Positions 32,403 through 40,943 of a stretch of DNA of 64,000 bases are shown one piece after another (the stretch's first letter is position 1; each line of letters begins with the position of its first letter). Source of the DNA: Streptomyces olivaceus (GTDB lineage Bacteria; Actinomycetota; Actinomycetes; Streptomycetales; Streptomycetaceae). The DNA lies in the NCBI RefSeq assembly GCF_000721235.1, contig NZ_JOFH01000033.1, positions 1 to 64,000 on the forward strand, written 5' to 3'. The notes under the pieces were generated by a model. It was not told where the DNA came from and made no database searches. It was given only the letters and a program-made list of their open reading frames with translations. The position numbers and the translations under genes are program-made.

Positions 32403-32924
32403 TCAGCCCGCCAGCCGCGCCTCCACCGCCGCCACGACCTCGTCGGCCTCCGGCTCGGTCTGCGGCGCGAACCGGGCGGCGACCTTGCCGTCCCGGCCGA
32501 TCAGGAACTTCTCGAAGTTCCAGCGGATGTCCCCGCTGTGGCCCTCGGCGTCCGCGAAGCCGGTCAGCCGGTCGTACAGCGGATGCCGGCCCTCCCCGTT
32601 CACCTCGGCCTTCTCGGTCATAGGGAAGGTGACGCCGTACGTCGCCGAGCAGAACTCCGCGATCTCGTCGGCGCTGCCCGGCTCCTGGCCCATGAACTGG
32701 TTGCAGGGCACGCCCAGCACGGTGAACCCCTGCTCCGCGTACCGCTCGTGCAGGCGCTCCAGGCCCGAGTACTGCGGGGTCAAGCCGCACTTGGAGGCCA
32801 CGTTGACCACCAGCACGACCCGCCCCGCGTACTGGGCGAGGTCCGCGTTTCCGCCCTGCAGGGCGCCGATCTCCACATCGAGGGGAAGGCTGTCGTCGTT
32901 CCGCGTGTTCGGTGAGCTCGTCAT
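32403..32924 (-). CDS. Glutathione peroxidase-like thiol peroxidase
   Basis: A 173-residue cytoplasmic peroxidase of the thioredoxin fold. The peroxidatic Cys46 is in VNVASKCGLTPQYSGLE; the Gln of the active-site network is in GVPCNQFMGQEPG; the Trp is in WNFEKFLIGRDG. In bacteria these Cys-type enzymes normally use thioredoxin or mycothiol systems rather than glutathione to reduce hydroperoxides. The start is the ATG at 32922-32924; no clear ribosome-binding site. Its upstream region is a 16-bp tandem repeat shared with the end of the next gene. By position it corresponds to about SCO4444. Confidence 0.93.
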   Translation of the reverse strand: MTSSPNTRNDDSLPLDVEIGALQGGNADLAQYAGRVVLVVNVASKCGLTPQYSGLERLHERYAEQGFTVLGVPCNQFMGQEPGSADEIAEFCSATYGVTFPMTEKAEVNGEGRHPLYDRLTGFADAEGHSGDIRWNFEKFLIGRDGKVAARFAPQTEPEADEVVAAVEARLAG

Positions 32925-32963
32925 GGAACGGATGCTAGTCCCGGAGTCCCGGAGTCCCGGCCG

Positions 32964-33043
32964 CCTGAGAGCCCGGACCCCTGAGAGCCCGGACCCCTGA
33001 GAGCCCGGACACCTCAGAGCCCGGACACCTCGGGTCCCGGGCG
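32964..33043. repeat. 16-bp tandem repeat overlapping the ArsR gene end
   Basis: cctgagagcccggacc with variants at 32964, 32980, 32996, 33012 and 33028, an exact 16-bp period. It spans the gap between glutathione peroxidase and the regulator gene and encodes the last residues of the latter (PGPEVSGL). Confidence 0.8.
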
Positions 33044-34012
33044 CCCCGAAGCCCCTGCCGCCTCGACGAGCACCTCTCCGGCCGGCGTCCGCGAGTACAG
33101 CACCGACCGTCCCGCCCGGCGCCGCCGCACCAGCCCCGCGTCCAGCAGCACCCGCAGGTGCCGCCCGACCGAGCCGAGGCCCTGCCCGGTCACGCCGACC
33201 AGCTGGCTGGTGCTCATGGGCGTGCCGAGCAGGGCCAGCACGCCCGCTCGGGCCGGCCCGAGCAGCGCGCCCAGGGCGGCGGGCACCCGCCGGGCCCCGT
33301 CGTCGGCGAGGGCGCCCGCGCACGGGTAGATCACCGCGTACCGCTCGGGTTCCTCCCACGCCACCCAGCCGTGCCGCTGCGGAGTGATCGGCACGAGGAT
33401 CAGCTCGGCGCCGGCCAGGTCGCGGGGCGGGTAGGGGTTCAGGTTGATCTGGAGCCGGCCGTCGCCGAGCCAGCGGGTGCCGGGGCGCAGGGCGTCGAGC
33501 GCGGCCGCCCAGCCGCCCCGGCTCACCTGGGCGATCCGCGCGACGACATCCGCCTCCAGGACCCGTCGGCGCCGGTCCCAGTCCGGTCGTACCGCCTCGG
33601 TCCAGACCTGCTCCAGCACCGCGGCGGCCCGTTCGGGCAGGTCGTCGCGGTCCAGGGCGGCGGGGAGCGTGCCGCCGAGGGAGACGGCCAGGTCGGCGCG
33701 TGCCTCGTCGGGGGCGGTCGCCCGGATCCGCGCGATGCCGTCCGCGAAGCTCTGGCCCTCCGTCGGGGTGGGGGTGAGGAAGTCGGCGTTCCACTCCCGG
33801 CCCAGGCCTGAGGCGACGAGCAGCGCCGTCACCGGGTCGGCCGCCATGCGGCGCAGGTGGGCGGGGCGGTGGGCGTCGAGCCAGGCCCGCTCGCCGGGGT
33901 GCCCGGCCGCACCGAAGTACAGCATCTTCAGACACGCGAGGGTCTCGTCGAGCGGTGAGACCACGAACCGGCTGCGCGCGAGCGTGTCGGCGTCGATCAG
34001 CCACCAGCCCAT
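33014..34012 (-). CDS. ArsR-like winged-helix regulator with large N-terminal domain
   Basis: A 332-residue protein. The C-terminal 70 residues are a clear ArsR/MarR-type winged helix (MSTSQLVGVTGQGLGSVGRHL, then LLDAGLVRRRRAGRSVLYSRT). The N-terminal 250 residues form a conserved actinobacterial domain of unknown function found on such regulators (WWLIDADTLARSRFVVSPLDE, LNPYPPRDLAGAELILVPI). I see no metal-binding Cys cluster. The start ATG at 34012 lies 23 bp from a 10-bp-period repeat (34035-34094). It is divergent from the MFS transporter gene at 34175, which it may control. Confidence 0.85.
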   Translation of the reverse strand: MGWWLIDADTLARSRFVVSPLDETLACLKMLYFGAAGHPGERAWLDAHRPAHLRRMAADPVTALLVASGLGREWNADFLTPTPTEGQSFADGIARIRATAPDEARADLAVSLGGTLPAALDRDDLPERAAAVLEQVWTEAVRPDWDRRRRVLEADVVARIAQVSRGGWAAALDALRPGTRWLGDGRLQINLNPYPPRDLAGAELILVPITPQRHGWVAWEEPERYAVIYPCAGALADDGARRVPAALGALLGPARAGVLALLGTPMSTSQLVGVTGQGLGSVGRHLRVLLDAGLVRRRRAGRSVLYSRTPAGEVLVEAAGASGRPGPEVSGL

Positions 34013-34034
34013 CCGCCGACCACCTCACGCCTCG

Positions 34035-34094
34035 GGACTCCTCAGGACTCCTCAGGACTCCCCGGGACCCATCGGGACTCCCCGGGACTCCTCC
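34035..34094. repeat. Six 10-bp tandem repeats in the arsR/MFS divergent promoter
   Basis: ggactcctca and close variants start at 34035, 34045, 34055, 34065, 34075 and 34085. They are helically phased and occupy the spacer between the divergent regulator and exporter genes. Confidence 0.75.
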
Positions 34095-34174
34095 GGGCGC
34101 CCTCTGGGAAGACGATGTTTCGCGTCCGCACGAAACAATAACCGCGGCAGCCCGCCCCGCCCCAGACTCCCCGC

Positions 34175-35401
34175 ATGCCGGACGACACCCCCCGCAGGAC
34201 CTACACCGACCTCTTCAGGACCCCCGAGTTCAGCCCGCTCTTCCTCTCCTCCTCCGCCAACATCGCCGCCCAGACGGTGAGCGGACTGGCCCTCGGCACG
34301 CTCGTGTTCCGGGCGACGAACTCGCCGCTGCTGTCCGCGCTGAGCATGTTCGGACCGGCGCTCGCCCAGGTGCTGGGCGCCACATTCTTCCTCTCCGGCG
34401 CCGACCGGCTGCCGCCGCGTGCGACGCTGGCCGGTCTCGCGCTGGCCTTCGCCGCCGCCACCTCGGCCCTCGCGCTGCCCGGCCTGCCCGTCTGGGCGAT
34501 GCTCGCCATCGTCCTCGCCGAGGGACTGATCGCCTCCCTCGGCGGCGGCGTCCGCTGGGGCCTGCTGACCGAGATCCTCTCCAAGGACGGCTACCTGTCG
34601 GGGCGTTCGCTCTTCAACATGATGAGCGGCGTCATGCAGATCGCCGGATACGCGGCCGGCGGCGTCCTGGTGGCCGTGCTGTCACCGCGCCTGTGCCTGC
34701 TGATCGCGGCCGCCCTGTACGGCACGTCGGCCGCCCTTGCCCTCCGCCTGACCCGCCGCCCGCCCCGCGCCTCGGGCCGCCCCTCCGTACGGGCCACCTG
34801 GAGCGCCAACGCCCGGCTGTGGTCCGCCCCCGCACGCCGGCACGTCTACCTCGCCCTGTGGATCCCCAACGGCCTCGTCGTCGGCTGCGAGTCCCTGTAC
34901 GTCTCCTACGACCCGCGCGCCGCGGGCACGCTCTTCGCCGGCGCGGCCCTGGGCATGCTGGCCGGGGACGTGACGGTCGGCCGGCTGCTCCCGCCCCGGC
35001 TGCGCCCGCGGCTCGGCATCCCGCTCCTGGTGCTGCTGGCGGCGCCGTACCTCGTCCTCTTCCTGCGCCCGCCGCTGCCGCTGACGGCCGTACTGGTCGC
35101 GCTGGCCTCGTTCGGATTCGGCGCGAGCCTGGTGCAGCAGGAGCGCCTGGTCGCGCTGACCCCCGACGACCTCTCCGGCCACGCCCTCGGCCTGCACTCC
35201 GCCGGGATGCTCACCATGCAGGGCGTGGCCGCGACCGTGGCCGGCACGGTCGCCCAGCTGACCTCGTCGGCGACGGCGATGACCGTGATGGCTCTCGCCT
35301 CGCTCACGGTGACGTTCACCCTGACCGCGGTGAGCCGCCGGGGCGCGATCGACGGGGGCCTGTGGCCGACCCGGGCGGCAGGCGCGGTACGGGCCACGTG
35401 A
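34175..35401 (+). CDS. Major facilitator superfamily transporter
   Basis: A 408-residue integral membrane protein with about 12 hydrophobic segments. It starts LFRTPEFSPLFLSSSANIAAQ and has the MFS drug-exporter-like GGGVRWGLLTEILSKDGYLSGRSLFN loop between helices 4 and 5. It is likely a small-molecule exporter; the substrate is unknown. The ArsR-like regulator divergent from it is the obvious controller. The ATG at 34175 was chosen because the first helix follows at once; no strong ribosome-binding site is visible. The 190 bp after it holds no gene. Confidence 0.88.
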   Translation: MPDDTPRRTYTDLFRTPEFSPLFLSSSANIAAQTVSGLALGTLVFRATNSPLLSALSMFGPALAQVLGATFFLSGADRLPPRATLAGLALAFAAATSALALPGLPVWAMLAIVLAEGLIASLGGGVRWGLLTEILSKDGYLSGRSLFNMMSGVMQIAGYAAGGVLVAVLSPRLCLLIAAALYGTSAALALRLTRRPPRASGRPSVRATWSANARLWSAPARRHVYLALWIPNGLVVGCESLYVSYDPRAAGTLFAGAALGMLAGDVTVGRLLPPRLRPRLGIPLLVLLAAPYLVLFLRPPLPLTAVLVALASFGFGASLVQQERLVALTPDDLSGHALGLHSAGMLTMQGVAATVAGTVAQLTSSATAMTVMALASLTVTFTLTAVSRRGAIDGGLWPTRAAGAVRAT

Positions 35402-35508
35402 CGCGCCGCACCTCGCCGGACCCGGCCGGGCCGCGTCACGATGCCCGGCGGGGCTCCGGTCTCTCGATTGGATTAAGGCCTGCCGGGAAACTCCTCGCGG
35501 GCCACATG

Positions 35509-35523
35509 CTTGCCTAGGCTAAG
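35509..35523. promoter_or_regulatory. Iron-box-like sequence
   Basis: cttgcctaggctaag shares the TAGGCTAA core of DmdR/IdeR iron boxes and lies about 70 bp upstream of the phosphatase gene. The flanking half is poor, so binding is doubtful. Confidence 0.22.
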
Positions 35524-35591
35524 CATCCGGGGAGAGACGCCCGGTCACAGGGCAAGGCGGCTCTTGAGCGCCGCGACACCGGAGTGGATCC

Positions 35592-36683
35592 ATGACCGTG
35601 AAGAAGTCGCCGTCCGCTTCCGTCGCACTGTCCTGGATGCCGGTGGCGGCCATGACCGTGGTCGTCGTCGGCGACATCACGGCGGGGCCGGGCGTGGGAC
35701 TGCTGCCGCTGGTGTCGCTCGGGCCCGCCTTCGCCGGACTGGTCGGCGGCTGGCGGCGTACGGCGCTGATCGGACTGGTCGCGCTGCTCCTCTGCGTCGG
35801 CCTCGGCATGTACAACGGCCTCTTCGACCGGCCCCGCGGCTACACCGCCATGGTGTCGGTGGCCGGAGTGACCGGCGCCGGTATCGCCGCGGCCGTGATG
35901 CGCTCGCGCCGGGAGGCGGAGCTGGCCAGCGTGCGTTCCATCGCCGAGGCCGCCCAGCGGGTCCTGCTGCGTCCGGTGCCGCTGACCGCGGGCCCGCTGC
36001 AGGCGGCCGTCTCGTACACCTCGGCCCTCGCCGAGGCCCGGATCGGCGGCGACCTGTACGAGGTCGTGGCCTCACCGCACGGCGTCCGCGTGATCGTGGG
36101 CGACGTCCAGGGCAAGGGCCTGGCGGCGGTGGAGACGGCGGCGCGGGTGCTCGGCACGTTTCGGGAGGCGGCGTACGACGAGAAGGACCTGACCGCGCTC
36201 GGCGAACGGCTGGAACGCAGCGTCGCCCGCGAGCTGGAGGACGAGAAGTTCGTCACCGCGATCCTCGCCGAGATCGGCGACGACCACCGGGTCGTCCTCC
36301 TCAACTACGGCCACCCGGCGCCGATGGTCGTCCACCCCGACGGCACCGCCGACTTCCCCGAGCCGCCCGCCTACGCCCTCCCGCTGGGCCTGGCCGCGCA
36401 CGGAGGCCCGGCCCCCGACCCGTACGCGGTGCCCTTCACCCCCGGCGACCAACTGCTCCTCTACACCGACGGCGTCACCGAGGCCCGCGACGAGCAGGGC
36501 GCCTTCTACCCCCTCGCCGACCGCCCCCACCTCCTGGAGGACCCCGACGTCCACCGCGCCCTGGACGCCCTGCGCGAGGACCTGGTGCGCCACACGGCGG
36601 GCCCCCACCACGACGACGCGGCCATGCTGCTGCTGCGCTACCAGGGCCACGGCGACGGGGGAGCGGCCGGCCCCGTGCGGTGA
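35592..36683 (+). CDS. Membrane-bound PP2C/SpoIIE-type serine phosphatase
   Basis: A 363-residue protein. The N-terminal third has three or four membrane helices (about 13-32, 38-75, 84-103). It is followed directly by a SpoIIE/PP2C phosphatase domain (about 130-355). Metal-binding motifs are visible: ARIGGDLYEV, IVGDVQGKG, LLLYTDGVTEARDE and the closing HHDDAAMLLLR. Such proteins dephosphorylate anti-anti-sigma factors or act on kinases in membrane signalling. GGAG lies 4-5 bp before ATG 35592. The two-component system follows 157 bp downstream in the same direction. Confidence 0.92.
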   Translation: MTVKKSPSASVALSWMPVAAMTVVVVGDITAGPGVGLLPLVSLGPAFAGLVGGWRRTALIGLVALLLCVGLGMYNGLFDRPRGYTAMVSVAGVTGAGIAAAVMRSRREAELASVRSIAEAAQRVLLRPVPLTAGPLQAAVSYTSALAEARIGGDLYEVVASPHGVRVIVGDVQGKGLAAVETAARVLGTFREAAYDEKDLTALGERLERSVARELEDEKFVTAILAEIGDDHRVVLLNYGHPAPMVVHPDGTADFPEPPAYALPLGLAAHGGPAPDPYAVPFTPGDQLLLYTDGVTEARDEQGAFYPLADRPHLLEDPDVHRALDALREDLVRHTAGPHHDDAAMLLLRYQGHGDGGAAGPVR

Positions 36684-36687
36684 GCCC

Positions 36688-36706
36688 GCCGATACGAGGC
36701 CGATAC
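36688..36706. promoter_or_regulatory. Direct repeat upstream of the response regulator gene
   Basis: gccgatac at 36688-36695 and 36699-36706, an 11-bp period, is the spacing typical of OmpR/PhoB-family binding sites. It is a candidate autoregulatory site. Confidence 0.4.
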
Positions 36707-36839
36707 ATGGCTGAGCGCTGCCGGATGCCCGGTCGTCGTCCTACGGAAGGCACAATGCGAAGGGGACGATCCGGACCGCGACGAGTCGGCCGGAACGGGA
36801 CGAGTCGGGACAGGACGCGAAGAAGGAAGACCGGACCCA

Positions 36840-37607
36840 GTGACTGACAGGGACGCCCCCGCACCCGTAGCCGCCCCCGCCCCCGTGACGATCCTGCTGG
36901 TCGAGGACGACGAGGTCATCCGCAGGTCCGTCACCATGGCGCTGGAGCGCTACGGCTACCGCGTCATGTCCGCGGGCGACGGACTCACCGGACTGGAGCT
37001 GTTCCGCGAAGGCCGCCACGACCTGCTGCTCCTGGACGTGATGCTGCCCGGCCTCGACGGCATCGGGCTGTGCCGCCGGATCAGGGAGACCAGCATGGAC
37101 CCCGTGCTGATGATGTCCGCGCGCGGCGACGCCCTGGAAGTGGTCTCCGGACTGGAGGCCGGCGCCGACGACTACGTGGTCAAGCCCGTCGACACCGCGG
37201 TGCTGGTGGCCCGCATCCGCTCACTGCTGCGCCGCGCGGTCTACGCCCCCGCCCAGGCGGACCGGGCACGACCGGAGCGCCACCGCCCCGACGGCCGCGA
37301 CAGCGACCACGACCGCGACCCGGCCCTGCTCGTCTTCGGCGACCTGACCATCGACACCGCGGGCCTGGAGGTGTCCCTGGCCGGCCGCCCCGTCGCGCTG
37401 GCCCCGACCGAACTGCGGCTGCTGCTGGAGTTCGCCGCGCACCCCGGCACCGTACTGGACCGCCAGGCCCTGCTGCGCAACGTGTGGGACTACGGCTGGG
37501 ACGGCGACAGCCGCGTGGTGGACCTGTGCGTGCAGCGGCTGCGGAAGAAGATCGGGGCCGACCGCGTCGAGACGGTACGCGGGTTCGGCTACAAGCTGCG
37601 GCGCTGA
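36840..37607 (+). CDS. OmpR-family response regulator (CseB-like)
   Basis: A 255-residue two-domain regulator. The receiver has the acid pair Glu22-Asp23-Asp24, phospho-acceptor Asp66 (LLLLDVMLPG) and Lys115 (DDYVVKPVD). The winged helix at about 155-253 has LTIDTAGLEVSLAG, LAPTELRLLLEFAAHP and VDLCVQRLRKKIG. An Arg/Asp/His linker separates them. Sequence resembles CseB of S. coelicolor, the regulator of the envelope-stress sigma factor, but no sigE gene is beside it, so the name is not transferred. The GTG start at 36840 follows AAGGAAG. The sensor kinase starts 1 bp after its stop. Confidence 0.92.
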   Translation: MTDRDAPAPVAAPAPVTILLVEDDEVIRRSVTMALERYGYRVMSAGDGLTGLELFREGRHDLLLLDVMLPGLDGIGLCRRIRETSMDPVLMMSARGDALEVVSGLEAGADDYVVKPVDTAVLVARIRSLLRRAVYAPAQADRARPERHRPDGRDSDHDRDPALLVFGDLTIDTAGLEVSLAGRPVALAPTELRLLLEFAAHPGTVLDRQALLRNVWDYGWDGDSRVVDLCVQRLRKKIGADRVETVRGFGYKLRR

Positions 37608-37608
37608 C

Positions 37609-38862
37609 GTGGCCGCCGTACGCGACCTGCTCAACTGGCGTTCCCTGCGCTGGAAGACCTGCCTGCTCGTCACCGTGTGCTGCTGCGCCGTCGCGCTCAC
37701 CGTCGGAAGCCTGGTGCACTCCAGCACCCGGGACCGGTCGATGAACGACGGCGCCGCGAAGGCCCTCACGACGCTCTCCCGGGACCTGGAGGACTACGAG
37801 CGCGAGGGCACCCCGCCCCCCGGCCTCCACTTCCTGCCCGACGCCGCTCCCGACGAGCTGCTGCACCGGCTCCGCGACCGCCAGGAGGGGGCGCTCGGCG
37901 CCGTCACCTGGTACGAGGAGCCGGGGCCCGGTGACCACCCCGCCATGTGGGCGGCGCGCACGTACCGCGGCCAACCCGTCGCCGTGGAGGTCGACATGAC
38001 GGCCGACCTGCTCACGCGCCGCGCCCTGGACCGGCACATGTGGAAGTACTCCCTGCTCGCCCTGGCCGTCGTCGTCCCCCTGTCGGCGCTCGCCGCGGAA
38101 CTGCCGCACCGTCGGTTGCGCCGGGTGGCGCGCACCGCCCGCCGGATCGGGTCCGGAGACCTGACCGCCCGGATCGGGGCGGGCCGCGGCAAGGACGAGA
38201 TCGCCGCGATCTCGGCCACGGTCGACTCGATGGCCGACAGCCTGCACCAGCGGCTGCTGACCGAGCAGCGCTTCACCGCCGACGTGGCCCATGAACTGCG
38301 CACCCCGCTGATGGGCCTGGTCACGGCCGGCGAACTGCTCCCGGAGGGGGAGGCCACCGCCCTGGTGCAGGACCGGGTACGAGTCCTGCGCACGCTGGTC
38401 GAGGACCTGCTGGAGATCTCCCGGCTCGACGCGGGAGCCGAGCGGGCCGAGCTGCGGCGGGTACCGCTGGCCGAGGCGGTCCCGGAGTCACTGGACCGCG
38501 CCGGGCTGCGGACGCGGTTCACCGCGACGGGCGCCGGGTGCGCCGAGACCGACCCGCGCCGTCTCGACCGGATCGTCACCAACCTCGTCGTCAACGCCCA
38601 CCGCCACGGGCACGCCCCCGTCGAGGTCACGGTCGCCGGCACCACGGTGACCGTGCGGGACCACGGCCCCGGCTTCCCGCCCGGCCTGCTCACCGACGGA
38701 CCCCAGCGCTTCCGCACCGGAACACCGGAACGCGGCCGGGGCCACGGACTCGGACTCACCATCGCCCTGGGCCAGGCAGGGGTCGTCGGAGCCGCCCTCA
38801 CCTTCGCCAACGCCCCCGACGGCGGCGCCGTGGCGACTCTCCGCCTCCCGCCCGCCGGGTAA
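37609..38862 (+). CDS. Sensor histidine kinase (CseC-like)
   Basis: A 417-residue membrane sensor. It has helix 1 (about 17-36), an extracytoplasmic domain of about 105 residues, helix 2 (about 147-163), HAMP, and a dimerisation helix with His228 (FTADVAHELRTPL). The ATPase domain carries N box NLVVNAHRHG, G1 DHGPGF and G2 GHGLGLT. It is encoded immediately after its response regulator (stop TGA 37605-37607, start GTG 37609). The small sensing loop has no recognisable ligand domain; downstream placement of a D,D-carboxypeptidase suggests cell-wall sensing. A strong hairpin terminator (38874-38908) follows. Confidence 0.93.
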   Translation: MAAVRDLLNWRSLRWKTCLLVTVCCCAVALTVGSLVHSSTRDRSMNDGAAKALTTLSRDLEDYEREGTPPPGLHFLPDAAPDELLHRLRDRQEGALGAVTWYEEPGPGDHPAMWAARTYRGQPVAVEVDMTADLLTRRALDRHMWKYSLLALAVVVPLSALAAELPHRRLRRVARTARRIGSGDLTARIGAGRGKDEIAAISATVDSMADSLHQRLLTEQRFTADVAHELRTPLMGLVTAGELLPEGEATALVQDRVRVLRTLVEDLLEISRLDAGAERAELRRVPLAEAVPESLDRAGLRTRFTATGAGCAETDPRRLDRIVTNLVVNAHRHGHAPVEVTVAGTTVTVRDHGPGFPPGLLTDGPQRFRTGTPERGRGHGLGLTIALGQAGVVGAALTFANAPDGGAVATLRLPPAG

Positions 38863-38873
38863 CGCGGGGAGCA

Positions 38874-38908
38874 GCCGGTCATCCGCTGTTACGCAACGGA
38901 TGACCGGC
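38874..38908 (+). terminator. Terminator of the two-component operon
   Basis: Perfect 12-bp stem gccggtcatccg/cggatgaccggc with an 11-nt loop, 12 bp after the kinase stop. It separates the kinase from the D,D-carboxypeptidase gene. Confidence 0.8.
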
Positions 38909-39012
38909 CGCGCGGCAGCGAAGACCCGCCCACGGCCGTGCGGACACCGGCCCCGCCGAGAGTGGCAACGGAGCGCGAACGCCGCGCACCACACCCTCCG
39001 GAGGTGGCTCCC

Positions 39013-40029
39013 ATGCACCGGCTGCCCGACCCCGGCGACCCCGGCGACACTCGTGGCCCCGACGGCCCCCGCACCCCCGCCCGGCACCGCGGAGCCCTCC
39101 TCGCCGCCGCCGCGACCGCCCTGGCCACGCTGATGGCCCTGACGATCCTCTTCCGCACCGACAGCGGAGCGGACGCCGCCCCCACCACCCTCCCCTGGCC
39201 GGACGACGGCCAGGCGGCGGTGCTGATCGAGGGGCTCGGCGAGCGCGGCGACCTGGGCGCCCACGGCCCGGAACGACCGGTGCCGATCGCCAGCGTCGCC
39301 AAGGTGATGACGGCCTACGTGATCCTGCGCGACCACCCGCTGCACGGTGACGAATCCGGCCCCCTGGTCCCCGTGGACCAGCAGGCGGTGAACGAGTCCT
39401 TCTCCGGCACCGAGTCCACCGTGGAGGTCAGGCCGGGACAACGCCTGACCCAGCGCCGCCTGCTGGAACTGATGCTCATCCCCTCCGGCAACAACATCGC
39501 GAGGCTGCTGGCCCGCTGGGACGCGGGATCACAGCAGGCGTTCGTCGCCAGAATGAACAGCGCCGCAGCCGACCTGGGCATGCACAAAACCACCTACACC
39601 GGGGCCAGCGGCATCGAGCCCACCACTCTGAGCACGGCCGCCGACCAGCTGAAACTGGCCCGCAAGGTCATGCGCGACGACGTCTTCAGGTCCATCGTCG
39701 CCAGGCCGGACACGACCGCCCCCGCGATGCCCGGCCCCCTCCCCAACACCAACGACCTGCTGGACACCCGAGGCGTCGTCGGCATCAAGACCGGCTCCAG
39801 CACCCCGGCCGGAGGCGCACTGATGTGGGCGGTCACGGTACGGGACGGACGCGGACACGAGCACCTGGCCCTCGGCGTGGTCCTGCACCAACACCCCGAC
39901 ACCACCCCACGGGAGGGCCTGCAAGCCGCCTTCGACACCAGCCGCGCCCTGATGGAGGCAGTACGCAGCCGAGCCTCCACGACCACCCCGACACCGACGG
40001 CGCAGGGCACCGGCCCCACGAGCGGGTGA
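39013..40029 (+). CDS. D-alanyl-D-alanine carboxypeptidase (S11), short form
   Basis: A 338-residue membrane-anchored peptidase. It has a short cytoplasmic stretch, one membrane helix (about 28-47) and an S11 domain with Ser94-x-x-Lys97 (IASVAKVMTAYVI), Ser158-Gly-Asn160 and Lys259-Thr-Gly261. The C-terminal 25 residues are Thr/Pro-rich. Its core is strikingly like the long carboxypeptidase at 27108-29639: the segment around the active serine is identical over roughly 20 residues and SxN and KTG contexts also agree. It is a paralogue that has lost, or never had, the acidic tail. ATG 39013 follows GGAGGTGG. It trims D-Ala from peptidoglycan and may belong to the adjacent two-component regulon. 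Confidence 0.93.
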   Translation: MHRLPDPGDPGDTRGPDGPRTPARHRGALLAAAATALATLMALTILFRTDSGADAAPTTLPWPDDGQAAVLIEGLGERGDLGAHGPERPVPIASVAKVMTAYVILRDHPLHGDESGPLVPVDQQAVNESFSGTESTVEVRPGQRLTQRRLLELMLIPSGNNIARLLARWDAGSQQAFVARMNSAAADLGMHKTTYTGASGIEPTTLSTAADQLKLARKVMRDDVFRSIVARPDTTAPAMPGPLPNTNDLLDTRGVVGIKTGSSTPAGGALMWAVTVRDGRGHEHLALGVVLHQHPDTTPREGLQAAFDTSRALMEAVRSRASTTTPTPTAQGTGPTSG

Positions 40030-40201
40030 AGCCGAGGCCCTCCGGAACGCCCACCGAAGGCCCTGCCCGGCCCGGTGCCCGTGACTCCCGCCCCCGTACG
40101 GTGCCTGCCCGGGCGGCTCGACGGGTCAGCCCCGGGCATGACCCCGCGGTTCAGCTCCTGGTCCGACGCCCCGCGGGGACGGTGAGGGCGTCGTCCTGGG
40201 C

Positions 40202-40570
40202 ATGACGAACCCGACCACGTCCACGGCGGCCTCCCCGGTCACGACGACCGGCGGCCGACTGCACGGCCCGCTCCCTGTGGAGCAGTGGGAGGCCACCGGC
40301 TTCCCCGGATGCCGGGTGGGCGGCACGACCATGGTGCTCGGCCCACTCCTGACGCTGACCGGCGCGCGGAAGGTCGGCTGGGGCCTGTGGGGGGCCCTGG
40401 CAACGTCCGGACTGTTCGCCCGGACCTTCCACGCGGGGGTGGACCATCTCGCCCTCCAACTGGTGCGTCCCAGGCGCCAGGCCCCGCCACCGAAGCGGTC
40501 TCCGCCGGATACGGCAAGCCTCGAGGGCTGCCGCGGCTTGCGTTATGTATTTCGAGGTATATACCATTGA
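40202..40570 (+). CDS. Hypothetical protein, doubtful
   Basis: About 122 residues beginning MTNPTTSTAASPVTT, with one moderately hydrophobic stretch (TMVLGPLLTLTGARKVGWGLWGALATSGLFA, interrupted by charges). No family recognised. It has no convincing ribosome-binding site, and its last 20 codons run through the promoter of the toxin gene, so it may be a remnant rather than a gene. Confidence 0.3.
   Translation: MTNPTTSTAASPVTTTGGRLHGPLPVEQWEATGFPGCRVGGTTMVLGPLLTLTGARKVGWGLWGALATSGLFARTFHAGVDHLALQLVRPRRQAPPPKRSPPDTASLEGCRGLRYVFRGIYH
40538..40565 (+). promoter_or_regulatory. AT-rich promoter and palindrome of the toxin-antitoxin pair
   Basis: TTGCGT (40538-40543), 16 bp, then TATACC (40560-40565). 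The -10 overlaps the perfect palindrome ggtatatacc (40556-40565), a likely operator for the HTH antitoxin. The start codon follows within 10 bp, so the transcript has little or no leader. Confidence 0.5.
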
Positions 40571-40574
40571 TTGC

Positions 40575-40943
40575 ATGACGGATCGATGGCAGATCGAGAT
40601 CGAGCCCGAAGTGCGGGATTGGCTGGAGCTGCTTCCGTTCCGGCTGTACCGGCGGGTCGAGGACAAGACGGACCGACTGCTGGACGAGCCGACGACCCTG
40701 GGAGAGCCGTACTCCCGCCACCTGGGTGGCAAGCTGCGTGAGCTCCGCTTCGAGCTGGACGGCGAGGCGGTACGCATCCCGTACTGGCTCGCGCCCGGAC
40801 AACGGATCGTGCTGCTGACGGTCTTCCGCAAGACGCGGATGCGCGAGGCAGCAGAAGTTGAGCGCGCGCACCAAGTCCAGAAGGTCTGCGAGACCGAACA
40901 CGGCCACGCCCAACACATCTACGAGCGGCGCAAGGAGAGCTGA
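40575..40943 (+). CDS. RelE/HigB-type toxin (Gp49-like)
   Basis: A 122-residue protein of the phage-derived Gp49-like/HigB family. Segments are WLELLPFRLYRRVEDKTDRLL, LGEPYSRHLGGKLRELRFEL and PGQRIVLLTVFRKTRMREAAEVERA. These are the usual mRNA-interferase beta-core and basic C-terminal helix. It probably cleaves ribosome-bound mRNA when free of its partner. Its stop overlaps the antitoxin ATG (ATGA at 40940-40944), toxin first, which is the HigBA order. The ATG at 40575 is chosen because upstream codons lie in the -10 region. Located just before a tRNA gene's 3' end. Confidence 0.88.
   Translation: MTDRWQIEIEPEVRDWLELLPFRLYRRVEDKTDRLLDEPTTLGEPYSRHLGGKLRELRFELDGEAVRIPYWLAPGQRIVLLTVFRKTRMREAAEVERAHQVQKVCETEHGHAQHIYERRKES

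Noticed and set aside
35509..35523. A confident iron-regulated phosphatase operon
   Set aside because: Only one half of the iron box fits; kept as a low-confidence site without further claims.
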